Below, piece after piece: positions 8,580 through 16,663 of a DNA stretch of 64,000 nt. Position 1 is the first letter of the stretch. Every line of letters starts with the position of its first letter. Source of the stretch: Ancylobacter oerskovii (GTDB taxonomy: Bacteria > Pseudomonadota > Alphaproteobacteria > Rhizobiales > Xanthobacteraceae); contig NZ_JAHBGB010000031.1 in NCBI RefSeq assembly GCF_018390555.1, forward strand, positions 62,001 through 126,000, in the 5' to 3' direction. The translations under genes were made by a program, and so were the position numbers. The notes under the pieces were generated by a model. It was given only the letters and a program-made list of their open reading frames with translations, had not been told where the DNA came from and searched no databases.

Positions 8580-9287
8580 GTGGATAAGCGGGTGCGAAGC
8601 CTCGCGGAGGCGGTGTCCGGCATCGAAAGCGGTGCCAGCGTGATGATCGGCGGCTTCGGCGGCTCCGGCGCGCCGATCGAGCTGATCCACGCGCTGATCG
8701 ACCGCCGGCCGCGGGATCTCACCGTCATCAGCAACAATGCCGGCACCGGGCGGATCGGCCTCGCGGCGCTGATCGATGCCGGGCTGGTCGCCAGGATGAT
8801 CTGCTCCTTCCCGCGCTCTTCCGATCCGCGTGCCTTCACGCAGAAATTTCTGGCGGGCGAGATCGCGCTCGAACTGGTGCCGCAGGGCACGCTCGCCGAG
8901 CGCATTCGCGCCGGCGGGGCCGGCATTCCCGCCTTCTACACCCCCACCGCCTACGGAACCGAGCTCGCCGACGGCAAGGCGATCGCCGAGTTCGACGGCC
9001 GCCCCTATGTCCGGGAACGCTGGCTCAAGGCCGATTTCGCGCTGGTGAAGGCACATCGCGGCGACCCCCTGGGCAACCTCACCTATGACAAGGCGGCGCG
9101 CAATTTCGGCCCGCTCATGTGCATGGCGGCGACCACCACCATCGTCCAGGTGTCGCATCTCGTCCCGGCCGGTGGCATCGATCCCGAGGCCGTCGTCACT
9201 CCCGGCATCTTCGTGGACCGGGTGGTCGAGGTCGCCGCTCCCCGTCAGGAGGAAGAGCTGGTCAGGGCCGAGGCACGCTACGCATGA
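8580..9287 (+). CDS. pcaI: 3-oxoadipate CoA-transferase, alpha subunit
   Basis: This 235-residue subunit A of the succinyl-CoA:3-ketoacid CoA-transferase family has the N-terminal DKRVRSLAEAV segment and the glycine-rich MIGGFGGSGAP motif that binds CoA. With PcaJ it moves CoA from succinyl-CoA to 3-oxoadipate, the penultimate step of the beta-ketoadipate pathway. The GTG at 8580 is taken as the start because AGGGAG lies 7 bases before it and the protein then matches the family length; an ATG at 8550 is less likely. It overlaps pcaJ by an ATGA. The order pcaI-J-F next to a divergent IclR regulator supports the assignment. Confidence 0.93.
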   Translation: MDKRVRSLAEAVSGIESGASVMIGGFGGSGAPIELIHALIDRRPRDLTVISNNAGTGRIGLAALIDAGLVARMICSFPRSSDPRAFTQKFLAGEIALELVPQGTLAERIRAGGAGIPAFYTPTAYGTELADGKAIAEFDGRPYVRERWLKADFALVKAHRGDPLGNLTYDKAARNFGPLMCMAATTTIVQVSHLVPAGGIDPEAVVTPGIFVDRVVEVAAPRQEEELVRAEARYA

Positions 9288-9973
9288 GCATCGAGACCCA
9301 GCCGGATCGCAGGCTTTCCAACGCCCAGATCGCCTGGCGGGCGGCGCAGGACATCGCCGACGGCGCCTATGTGAACCTCGGCATCGGCTTCCCGGAAATG
9401 GTGGCGCGCTATCAGCCGCCCGGCCGCGAGGCGATCTTCCACACCGAGAACGGCATCCTCAATTTCGGCGCCCCTCCCGCGCCGGGCGCGGAGGACTGGA
9501 ACCTGATCAATGCCGGCAAGAAGGCGGTGACGCTGAAGCCGGGCGCCGCCTTCTTCCACCACGCCGACAGCTTCGCCATGGTGCGCGGCGGCCATCTCGA
9601 CGTCGCGATCCTCGGCGCCTACCAGGTGTCCGAGAATGGCGACCTCGCCAATTGGCGGGTCGGCGACAGCGGCGTGCCGGCGGTGGGCGGCGCGATGGAC
9701 CTGGTGCATGGCGCCCGGCAGGTCTTCGTCGTCACCGAGCACCTGACGAGGACCGGCGAGCCGAAGCTCGTGGAGCGTTGCAGCTTTCCGCTCACCGGCG
9801 TCGCCTGCGTCACCCGCATCTATACCAGCCATGCCGTGGTCGACATCGCCGGAGGGCGCTTCGTCCTGCGCGAGAAGCACCCGGGCCTGTCCTTCGACGC
9901 GCTGCAGGCGATCACCGGCGCCCGGCTGCATGTCGACGGCCCGGTGGGCGATCTCGTCGTACCCGAGCTGTGA
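9284..9973 (+). CDS. pcaJ: 3-oxoadipate CoA-transferase, beta subunit
   Basis: This 229-residue subunit B of the CoA-transferase carries the catalytic glutamate in an ENG motif (E55 in HTENGILNFG), which forms the glutamyl-CoA thioester intermediate. The GIGFPEMV and GGHLDVAILGAYQV segments are typical of the family. It works as a heteromer with PcaI, and the coupled ATGA start fits equal production of the two subunits. The N-terminal RRLSNAQIAWRAAQDI is characteristic of PcaJ rather than of acetoacetate transferases. Confidence 0.93.
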   Translation: MSIETQPDRRLSNAQIAWRAAQDIADGAYVNLGIGFPEMVARYQPPGREAIFHTENGILNFGAPPAPGAEDWNLINAGKKAVTLKPGAAFFHHADSFAMVRGGHLDVAILGAYQVSENGDLANWRVGDSGVPAVGGAMDLVHGARQVFVVTEHLTRTGEPKLVERCSFPLTGVACVTRIYTSHAVVDIAGGRFVLREKHPGLSFDALQAITGARLHVDGPVGDLVVPEL

Positions 9974-9984
9974 GGTAGCCGCGC

Positions 9985-11190
9985 ATGGCCGAGGCCTTCA
10001 TCTGCGATTATCTGCGCACCCCCATCGGCCGCTTCGGCGGCGCGCTCGCCTGCGTCCGCGCCGATGATCTCGGCGTCGTTCCGCTCCGAGCGCTGATGGC
10101 GAAGCACGCCACTCTCGATTGGGAGGCGGTGGACGACGTGGTCTTCGGCTGCGCCAACCAGGCCGGGGAGGACAATCGCAACGTCGCGCGCATGTCCGCC
10201 CTGCTCGCCGGGTTCCCGGCGAGCGTGCCCGGCACCACCATCAACCGGCTGTGCGGCTCGGGCATGGACGCCGTGCTCACCGCGGCGCGCGCGATCAAGG
10301 CCGGCGAGGCGGAACTCGTCGTCGCCGGCGGCGTCGAGAGCATGAGCCGCGCGCCCTTCGTACTGCCCAAGGCGGAGAGCGCCTTCCCGCGCAGCGCGGA
10401 GATCCACGACACCACCATCGGCTGGCGCTTCGTCAACCCGCTGATGAAGGCGCAATACGGCGTCAATTCCATGCCGGAGACCGGCGACAACGTCGCCATC
10501 GATTATGGCATCTCGCGCGAGGACCAGGACGCCTTCGCGCTGCGCAGCCAGCAAAGGGCGGAGGCGGCGCAGGCGAGCGGCCGGCTGGCGCGGGAGATCG
10601 CCCCGGTGGTGCTGCCGCCGAAAAAGGGCACCCCCCTCACGGTCGAGCGCGACGAGCATCCGCGCGCCACCAGCCTCGAGGCGCTGGCGACGCTGAAGCC
10701 GATCAATGCCGGAGCGGGCGCCACCGTCACCGCCGGCAACGCCTCCGGCGTCAATGACGGGGCGGCAGCGCTCATCCTCGCCTCGGAAGCAGCGGCCAGG
10801 GCGCACGGGCTCACGCCGATCGCCCGCGTCCTCGGCGGAGCGACCGCCGGCGTCGCGCCGCGCGTGATGGGCATCGGCCCGGCGCCGGCGAGTCGCAGGC
10901 TGCTGGACCGGCTCGGCCTGACGCCCGACCAGTTCGACGTCGTCGAGCTCAACGAGGCCTTCGCCGCGCAGGCCCTCGCCACGCTGCGCCTCCTCGGCCT
11001 CGCCGACGACGATCCGCGCGTGAACCGCAATGGCGGCGCCATCGCGCTCGGCCATCCGCTCGGCATGTCGGGCGCGCGCCTCGCCGGCACCGCGGCGCTG
11101 GAGCTCGGCCTTGCGGGAGGGCGCCTGGCGCTCGCCGCCATGTGCATCGGCGTCGGCCAGGGCATCGCGATGGCGCTGGAACGGATCTAG
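9985..11190 (+). CDS. pcaF: 3-oxoadipyl-CoA thiolase
   Basis: This 401-residue thiolase has all active-site elements: nucleophilic C90 in NRLCGSGMDAV, H357 in GHPLGMSGAR and C387 in AMCIGVGQG. It cleaves 3-oxoadipyl-CoA to succinyl-CoA and acetyl-CoA, the last step of protocatechuate breakdown. The EAFICDYLRTPIGRFGG N-terminus is typical of PcaF/PaaJ. It begins 11 bases after pcaJ and is followed by aroQ in the same direction, so all four genes are probably one transcript from the pcaR-pcaI promoter region. Confidence 0.93.
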   Translation: MAEAFICDYLRTPIGRFGGALACVRADDLGVVPLRALMAKHATLDWEAVDDVVFGCANQAGEDNRNVARMSALLAGFPASVPGTTINRLCGSGMDAVLTAARAIKAGEAELVVAGGVESMSRAPFVLPKAESAFPRSAEIHDTTIGWRFVNPLMKAQYGVNSMPETGDNVAIDYGISREDQDAFALRSQQRAEAAQASGRLAREIAPVVLPPKKGTPLTVERDEHPRATSLEALATLKPINAGAGATVTAGNASGVNDGAAALILASEAAARAHGLTPIARVLGGATAGVAPRVMGIGPAPASRRLLDRLGLTPDQFDVVELNEAFAAQALATLRLLGLADDDPRVNRNGGAIALGHPLGMSGARLAGTAALELGLAGGRLALAAMCIGVGQGIAMALERI

Positions 11191-11216
11191 CGACGCACCA
11201 AACAGGGGAGACCAGG

Positions 11217-11654
11217 ATGGAACGCCGCATCTACGTGTTGAACGGCCCGAACCTCAACCTCCTCGGCCAGCGCGAGCCGGCCATCTACGGCACCACGACC
11301 CTGGCGCAGATCGCGGAGCGCTGCGCCGCCAAGGCCGGCGCGCTGGGCTTCGAGGTCGAGTTCCGCCAGACCAATTTCGAGGGCGAGCTGGTCGAAAGCG
11401 TGCAGCAGGCACGCGGGGAAGCCTGCGGCATCGTCATCAATCCGGCGGGCTACACCTTCACCTCGGTGGCGCTCATGGACGCGCTGAAGATGTTCGACGG
11501 CCCCAAGATAGAGCTGCACATCTCCAACGTGCATGCGCGCGAGAGCGTCTACCACAAATCGCTGATCTCGCCGGTGGTGACGGGCATCGTCATCGGCTTC
11601 GGCGCCAAAGGCTACGAGCTGGCCATCGAGGCGATGGCCGGCATGGCGGGTTGA
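11217..11654 (+). CDS. aroQ: Type II 3-dehydroquinate dehydratase, catabolic-type
   Basis: This 145-residue enzyme interconverts 3-dehydroquinate and 3-dehydroshikimate. Visible family residues are the N-terminal VLNGPNLNLLGQREPAIYG with catalytic Y24, N75 in INPAGYTFTS, and H101 in ELHISNVHARE. Position 81, usually His (YTHTS), is Phe here, and GAYT is replaced by AGYT. GGGGAG before ATG 11217 is a strong ribosome-binding site. Its place behind pcaF suggests that it works in quinate degradation rather than aromatic amino acid synthesis, because 3-dehydroshikimate feeds the QuiC dehydratase encoded at 17507. A housekeeping copy is expected elsewhere. The biosynthetic role cannot be excluded. 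Confidence 0.88.
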   Translation: MERRIYVLNGPNLNLLGQREPAIYGTTTLAQIAERCAAKAGALGFEVEFRQTNFEGELVESVQQARGEACGIVINPAGYTFTSVALMDALKMFDGPKIELHISNVHARESVYHKSLISPVVTGIVIGFGAKGYELAIEAMAGMAG

Positions 11655-11678
11655 GCGCGCGATCCGGCGGGAGCGAGG

Positions 11679-12341
11679 TCAATGACGCAGCATCCGCATC
11701 ACCGTGTCGATCGCCGTCTGCCGGCGTTGCGGCAGGATGTCCGGCGCCCCCATGTCGTGGCCGAAGACCTGGCGGATGCTCGCGCGGTTCGACACGTTGT
11801 AGAAGCTGAGCGCGCTGATGGTCAGGTGGATGTCGAGCGCCTCGAGGCCCGGCCGGAACAGGCCGGCGGCGACGCCGCCCTCGTAGATCTCCCGGATCAC
11901 GTCGATGATCGACAGGTTGAGCGTGGCGATCTTGGTCGATGTGGCGAGATGGCGGGCATGGTGGATGTTCTCGATCATCACCATGCGCACGAAATCGGGA
12001 TTGTCGGCGTGGTAGTCGAAGGTGAAGCCGGCGAGCTTCGCCATCGCCTCGTCCGGCGGCAGCGCGCCGAGGTCGAGGCCGCGCTCGAAACGGCGGATGC
12101 GGTCGTACATCTCCTCGATGACGGCGCGGTACAGCCCCTCCTTGTCGCCGAAGTAATAATAGATCATCCGCTTGCTGGTCGCCGTCTTGGCGGCGATCTC
12201 GTCGACCCGTGCCCCGCTCAGCCCGTGCTCGACGAACTCGATGCGCGCGGCCTCGAGGATGCTGCGCCGGACGCCTTCGGGATCCTGCGTCCAGGAAGGC
12301 GATTTCCGGTCGGGCCGCGGCGCCGTGTCTGTCTTTTCCAT
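11679..12341 (-). CDS. TetR-family regulator of the hydroaromatic operon
   Basis: This 220-residue protein has an N-terminal TetR helix-turn-helix (GVRRSILEAARIEFVEHGLSG, then TSKRMIYYYFGDKEGLYRAVIEEMY) and an all-helical ligand-binding C-terminal domain of the TetR_C type. It is divergent from the large operon at 12580, and a palindrome overlapping a promoter lies between the two. I infer that it represses the operon until a hydroaromatic acid or its metabolite binds. The ATG at 12341 starts MEKTDTAP; the ribosome-binding site is weak. It converges with aroQ, leaving only 24 bases between the two stops. Confidence 0.85.
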   Translation of the reverse strand: MEKTDTAPRPDRKSPSWTQDPEGVRRSILEAARIEFVEHGLSGARVDEIAAKTATSKRMIYYYFGDKEGLYRAVIEEMYDRIRRFERGLDLGALPPDEAMAKLAGFTFDYHADNPDFVRMVMIENIHHARHLATSTKIATLNLSIIDVIREIYEGGVAAGLFRPGLEALDIHLTISALSFYNVSNRASIRQVFGHDMGAPDILPQRRQTAIDTVMRMLRH

Positions 12342-12408
12342 CGCAACACCAAGAGGAACGCGGGCAAGCGCGGCGGCCGGTCGAAATGTACCGTCCGGTC
12401 CATTCCGC

Positions 12409-12435
12409 TTGACCAAATGAACCAACTGGTACAAT
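12409..12435 (+). promoter_or_regulatory. Promoter with overlapping TetR-type operator
   Basis: TTGACC (12409-12414) and TACAAT (12430-12435) resemble -35 and -10 boxes with a short 15-base spacer. The near-palindrome TGAACCAACTGGTACA (12418-12433; arms of 7 with one mismatch, 2-base centre) lies across the spacer and the -10 box. That is where a TetR repressor would block transcription of the operon starting at 12580. It is the only obvious dyad in the 238-base gap between the divergent genes. Confidence 0.5.
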
Positions 12436-12579
12436 TTACCACCCGCCGAAAACATCGTGCAAGTCGCGCCGCCCCGTCGCGCGGTCCTGCGCGGCTCCGT
12501 GCCTGCCGAGCCGCCCGCAGAGGCGCCGGGACGATGAAAGCGGACCGACCCGCAGAAGGTCGGCTGTCGAGGAAACGCC

Positions 12580-13248
12580 ATGAACTACGTGCTCGATTTC
12601 ACCCCCGTCCTTGACGGGCTGCCGGATCTGCTTGTCGGCTGCCTCGGCACCCTGCTGCTGGCACTGGGCGGGATGGCGATCGCCATCGTCATCGGCATTG
12701 GCGGGGTGGTGCTGCGCGATTCCCGCTACAAGGCGGTGCGCTGGGCGGTGAAAGGCTTCGTCGAGCTGATCCGCAACACGCCGTTCCTGGTGCAGATCTA
12801 CTTCATCTATTTCGCGCTGCCGCTGGCCGGCATGCGGCTCGACCCGACCCCGACCGCCATCCTCGCCCTCGGCATCAATGGCGGCGCCTACGCCATCGAG
12901 ATCATCCGCGGCGGGGTGCAGTCGATCAGCCGCGGCCAGGTCGAGGCGGGCCTGGCGCTGGGGCTGCACAAGGGCCTGGTGTTCCGGCTGATCGTGCTGA
13001 AACCGGCGCTGCGGGCGGTTTTCCCCTCGCTGGCCAGCCAGTTCATCCTGCTCACCCTCACCACCAGCGTCGCCTCGGCGATCTCAGCCTTCGAGCTGAC
13101 CTCGGTGGCGCAGCGCATCGAATCCGAGAGCTTCCGCAGCTTCGAGGTCTTCGGGACCATCACCCTGCTCTATCTCGGCATTTCCTGGCTGATGATGAGC
13201 TTCTTCTCGACGATCTCCGCCCGCTTCTTCAGCTATCCGGTCAAGTGA
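12580..13248 (+). CDS. ABC importer permease (HisM/GlnP type), first
   Basis: This 222-residue polytopic protein of the polar-amino-acid ABC permease family has about five membrane helices and the EAA-type loop QVEAGLALGLHKGLVFRLIVLKPALRAVFPSL, which contacts the ATPase. The FVELIRNTPFLVQIYF motif is typical of the family. It pairs with the permease that starts 7 bases downstream, the binding protein at 13950 and the ATPase at 14804. Although the family imports amino acids, the operon otherwise encodes only quinate/shikimate/protocatechuate catabolism, so the cargo is probably a hydroaromatic acid (see the binding protein). Confidence 0.9.
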   Translation: MNYVLDFTPVLDGLPDLLVGCLGTLLLALGGMAIAIVIGIGGVVLRDSRYKAVRWAVKGFVELIRNTPFLVQIYFIYFALPLAGMRLDPTPTAILALGINGGAYAIEIIRGGVQSISRGQVEAGLALGLHKGLVFRLIVLKPALRAVFPSLASQFILLTLTTSVASAISAFELTSVAQRIESESFRSFEVFGTITLLYLGISWLMMSFFSTISARFFSYPVK

Positions 13249-13255
13249 GGAGAAA

Positions 13256-13897
13256 ATGGGCGTCGGCGAGTTCCTGTTCCTCCTCACCGGCCTGAAATGG
13301 ACGCTCGCCTTGTCGGCGATCGGCTTCCTGTGCGGCTCGGCCGGCGGGCTGGCCATCGCGCTCATGCGGACATCGGGCGTCCGCGCGCTGGAGCGCCTGA
13401 CCGGGGGATACATCGCCCTGTTCCAGGGCACGCCGCTGCTGATGCAGCTCTTCGTCGTCTATTACGGGCTGGCGCTGGGCGGCCTGCACTTGAGCGCCTG
13501 GGTGGCGGTCTCCATCGGCTTCACGCTGCATGCCAGCGCCTATCTCGGCGAGATCTGGCGCGGCTCCATCGAGGCGGTGCCGCGCGGCCAGACCGAGGCC
13601 GCCAGCGCCCTCAACCTCGGCTATGCGGCCCGCATGAAGGACGTGGTGCTGCCGCAGGCGATCCGCATCTCGCTGCCGGCGACCATCGGCTTCCTGGTGC
13701 AGCTCATAAAGGGCACCTCGCTCGCCTCCATCGTCGGTTTCACCGAGCTCGCACGGGCCGGCAACATCGTGTCGAACCAGATCTTCCAGCCGCTCCTCGT
13801 CTTCGGGGTCGTCGGCATCCTCTACTTCCTGATGTGCTGGCCGCTGTCGCTCTACGGCTCGCATCTGGAGCGTCGTTTCGCCGTCGCCACGCGCTGA
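13256..13897 (+). CDS. ABC importer permease (HisM/GlnP type), second
   Basis: This 213-residue second permease has the same architecture: a GYIALFQGTPLLMQLF motif, then the EAA loop QTEAASALNLGYAARMKDVVLPQAIRISLPA. With the preceding gene it would form the heterodimeric membrane channel. AGGAG lies a few bases before ATG 13256. It is followed after 52 bases by the binding-protein gene, whose own ribosome-binding site (GGGAGAG) is strong. Confidence 0.9.
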   Translation: MGVGEFLFLLTGLKWTLALSAIGFLCGSAGGLAIALMRTSGVRALERLTGGYIALFQGTPLLMQLFVVYYGLALGGLHLSAWVAVSIGFTLHASAYLGEIWRGSIEAVPRGQTEAASALNLGYAARMKDVVLPQAIRISLPATIGFLVQLIKGTSLASIVGFTELARAGNIVSNQIFQPLLVFGVVGILYFLMCWPLSLYGSHLERRFAVATR

Positions 13898-13949
13898 CGG
13901 CGCAATCCCGGAAGAAACGAAGAACGCCACCGATCAAAGGGAGAGAAAC

Positions 13950-14783
13950 ATGATCCGCATCACGCCCACCCGCCGCCTCGCTCTGGCGGCCCTCGTCGCG
14001 GCGCTGGCGCTGCCCGCGCTCGCCGGCCGTCCCGCCGCCGCCATCACCCCGGAGGAGATCAAGGCGCGGGGCAAGATCATCGTCGGCATCCAGGGCGACA
14101 ACCCGCCCTGGGGCTTCGTGACCAGCGACGGCAAGCAGGACGGCTTCGACGCCGACATCGCCCGGCTCTACGCCAAGCAGCTGGGCGTGGAGGTGGAATT
14201 CATGCCGCTGGAGGTGAACAACCGCATCCCGGCCCTGACTTCCGGCCGCGTCGACGTGCTGTTCGCCACCATGGCGATGCTGCCGGAGCGCGCCAAGGCG
14301 GTGCAGTTCAGCAAGCCCTATGTCGCCAATGCCATCGTGCTGATCGCGCCGAAGTCGGTCGAGGTGAAGACCAATGCCGACATGGCCAAGCTCTCGATCG
14401 GCGTCGCCAAGGGAGCCGCCCAGGATACGCAGGTGACGAAGAACGCCCCCGCCGGCACCGTCATCCGCCGCTATGACGGCGACGCGCCGAGCATCCAGGC
14501 GCTGGCGTCGGGCCAGGTGCAGGCGCTGGGCGGCAACATCTTCTACCTGCAGCGCGTCGAGCAGGCGCGCCCGGGCGAGTTCGAGAACAAGCTGGAGTTC
14601 CAGAAGCTCTACAACGGCGCCTGCACCCGCCTCGGCGAGAAGGAGCTCAACGCCTCGATCAACGCCTTCATCGACAGGATCAAGGCCGATGGCGAGCTGC
14701 AGAAGCTCTACGACAAGTGGATGAAGGTGCCGGTGCACCAGTTCCCCGACAGCCTCGACGGCGTGCCGTTCTCGGCAAGCTGA
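13950..14783 (+). CDS. ABC importer binding protein, amino-acid-type fold with altered ligand site
   Basis: This 277-residue secreted protein has a signal peptide ([23 protein letters not shown]) and an SBP_bac_3 fold. R114 in LPERAK sits where this family has the arginine that holds the ligand alpha-carboxylate. The family's aspartate that binds the alpha-amino group (D in GRADAVLHD of GlnH, or QDE of HisJ) aligns with N196 in GQVQALGGN here, and the preceding conserved Asp is Q191. The ligand is therefore probably a carboxylic acid without an alpha-amino group. Because the downstream genes degrade quinate and shikimate, these or dehydroshikimate are the likely cargo. The alignment was made by eye. 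Confidence 0.88.
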   Translation: MIRITPTRRLALAALVAALALPALAGRPAAAITPEEIKARGKIIVGIQGDNPPWGFVTSDGKQDGFDADIARLYAKQLGVEVEFMPLEVNNRIPALTSGRVDVLFATMAMLPERAKAVQFSKPYVANAIVLIAPKSVEVKTNADMAKLSIGVAKGAAQDTQVTKNAPAGTVIRRYDGDAPSIQALASGQVQALGGNIFYLQRVEQARPGEFENKLEFQKLYNGACTRLGEKELNASINAFIDRIKADGELQKLYDKWMKVPVHQFPDSLDGVPFSAS

Positions 14784-14803
14784 CGCGAGCGGGAGCCCGG
14801 GCC

Positions 14804-15580
14804 ATGACGAAGCATGCAGTCCTCGCCGGCGCGGCCACGACGGAGCCCATGATCGTCATGGCCGCGGTCGAGAAATGGTATGGCGGGTTCAGGGCGCTGG
14901 CCGACATCAACCTCACGGTCCGGCGGGGCGAAAGGATCGTCCTGTGCGGGCCGTCGGGGTCCGGCAAGTCGACGCTGATCCGCTGCATCAACCATCTGGA
15001 GGCCTACCAGAAGGGAGAGATCCGCGTCGGCGGCACCCGCCTCGGCGACGACGGCCGCAGCATCGAGGCGGTACGCCGCGAGGTCGGCATGGTGTTCCAG
15101 CACTTCAACCTGTTCCCGCACATGACCGTGCTGGAAAACTGCATGCTGGCGCCGATGCGGGCACTGAAGCTGGGGCGCCGCGAGGCCGAGGCGACCGCGC
15201 GCGGCCTGCTCGAGCGCGTGCGGATCCTCGAGCAGGCCGACAAATATCCCGCGCAGCTCTCCGGCGGCCAGCAGCAGCGCGTCGCCATCGCCCGGGCCCT
15301 GTGCATGCGGCCGAGCGTGATGCTGTTCGACGAGCCGACCTCCGCCCTGGATCCCGAAATGGTCAAGGAGGTGCTGGACACCATGATCGCGCTGGCCGGG
15401 GAAGGGATGACGATGATCTGCGTCACCCACGAGATGGGCTTCGCGCGGCAGGTCGCCGACCGGGTCATCTTCATGGCCGAGGGCAGCATCGTCGAGGAGG
15501 CGCCGCCCGACACCTTCTTCACGCAGCCGCGCCACGAGCGCACGCGCAAGTTCCTTGGCGAGATCCTGCGCCCGCACTGA
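14804..15580 (+). CDS. ABC importer ATPase (GlnQ/HisP type)
   Basis: This 258-residue ATP-binding subunit has Walker [10 protein letters not shown], the Q-loop [11 protein letters not shown], signature LSGGQQQR, Walker [13 protein letters not shown] and the switch His in CVTHEM. The [15 protein letters not shown] tail is characteristic of polar-amino-acid importers. It starts 20 bases after the binding-protein gene with GGAG upstream. It completes a four-gene importer placed at the head of the hydroaromatic operon. Confidence 0.92.
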   Translation: MTKHAVLAGAATTEPMIVMAAVEKWYGGFRALADINLTVRRGERIVLCGPSGSGKSTLIRCINHLEAYQKGEIRVGGTRLGDDGRSIEAVRREVGMVFQHFNLFPHMTVLENCMLAPMRALKLGRREAEATARGLLERVRILEQADKYPAQLSGGQQQRVAIARALCMRPSVMLFDEPTSALDPEMVKEVLDTMIALAGEGMTMICVTHEMGFARQVADRVIFMAEGSIVEEAPPDTFFTQPRHERTRKFLGEILRPH

Positions 15581-15603
15581 GGGGCGAAAGCGGAGTGACG
15601 ACC

Positions 15604-16644
15604 ATGCAGCCGCTGCGCATAGCCGTGATGGGGGCGGGACTGATCGGCCAGCGCCATATCGCGCAGGTGCGCGCCGCGCCGGAGACCCGGCTGTCGGCGG
15701 TCATCGACCCGGCGCCGGCGGGCCGGGAGGCGGCGGCACGGGCCGGCGTGCCCGGTTATCCGGCCTTCGCCGCCCTGCCGGCGGCGGAGCGGCCGGACGG
15801 CGTCATCGTCGCCACGCCGAACCGCCTGCATGTCGAGAATGCGCTGGAGCTGGTGGCCGCCGGCATCCCTGTGCTGGTGGAGAAGCCGATCGCCGACAGC
15901 GTCGCCGGCGCGCGACAGCTGGTGGAGGCGGCGGAGGCGGCGCGTGTGCCGCTGCTGGTGGGTCATCACCGGCGCCACAATCCGATCATCCGCAAGGCGC
16001 GGGAGGTGATCGAGAGCGGCCGTCTCGGCCGGCTGGTGATGCTGTCCGGCCAGTGCTGGCTGATCAAGCCGGACGCGTATTTCGACGTGGCATGGCGCCG
16101 CCAGGAGGGCGCCGGTCCGATCCTCGTCAATCTCATCCACGACATCGACCTGTTCCGCCATCTCGGCGGGGAGATCCTCGACGTGCAGGCGCGGATGTCG
16201 AACGCGGTGCGCGGCCATGCGGTCGAGGACAGCGCGGCGGTGCTGCTGCGTTTTGCCAATGGCGCCCTCGGCACGCTCAGCGTCTCGGATACGGCCGCGG
16301 CGCCGTGGAGCTGGGAGATGACGAGCGGCGAGAACCCGGCCTATCCGCGACAGGACGACGAGAGCTGCTGCCAGATCGCCGGCACGCACGGGTCCCTCAG
16401 CGTGCCGCAGCTCGATGTCTGGAGTTATCCCTCCCTGCGCAGCTGGTGGGAGCCGCTGGACCGCCAGCGGCTTCCCGTGGTGGCGGAGGATCCGCTGCGG
16501 CGGCAGGTCCGGCACTTCGCAGCCGTCATCCGCGGGGAGGAGACACCGCTGGTGTCCGGCCGCGAAGGGCTGGCGACGCTCAGGGTGATCGAGGCGATCG
16601 GGCATGCGACGCGCGGCGGCGGCACCGTCGCGCTCGCGGCCTGA
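15604..16644 (+). CDS. Gfo/Idh/MocA-family NAD(P)-dependent oxidoreductase
   Basis: This 346-residue protein has an N-terminal Rossmann fold (IAVMGAGLIGQRHIAQV) and the family's EKP motif (VLVEKPIAD), followed by the alpha/beta substrate domain with HRRHNPIIRKA and NLIHDIDLFRHLGG. Members oxidise or reduce sugar, inositol or cyclitol hydroxyls. Within this operon it is a good candidate for a quinate or shikimate 3-dehydrogenase, working beside the AroE-like enzyme encoded next; this is inference from position. ATG 15604 has GGAG 8 bases upstream; GTG 15595 is an alternative. A true inositol-type enzyme would be unusual in this context. Confidence 0.82.
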   Translation: MQPLRIAVMGAGLIGQRHIAQVRAAPETRLSAVIDPAPAGREAAARAGVPGYPAFAALPAAERPDGVIVATPNRLHVENALELVAAGIPVLVEKPIADSVAGARQLVEAAEAARVPLLVGHHRRHNPIIRKAREVIESGRLGRLVMLSGQCWLIKPDAYFDVAWRRQEGAGPILVNLIHDIDLFRHLGGEILDVQARMSNAVRGHAVEDSAAVLLRFANGALGTLSVSDTAAAPWSWEMTSGENPAYPRQDDESCCQIAGTHGSLSVPQLDVWSYPSLRSWWEPLDRQRLPVVAEDPLRRQVRHFAAVIRGEETPLVSGREGLATLRVIEAIGHATRGGGTVALAA

Positions 16645-16663
16645 CGGGGAATCGAGACGCGAC

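Noticed and set aside
12580..15580. Glutamine or histidine importer
   Set aside because: Family membership alone would suggest this, but the operon and the altered ligand residues in the binding protein argue against an amino acid cargo.
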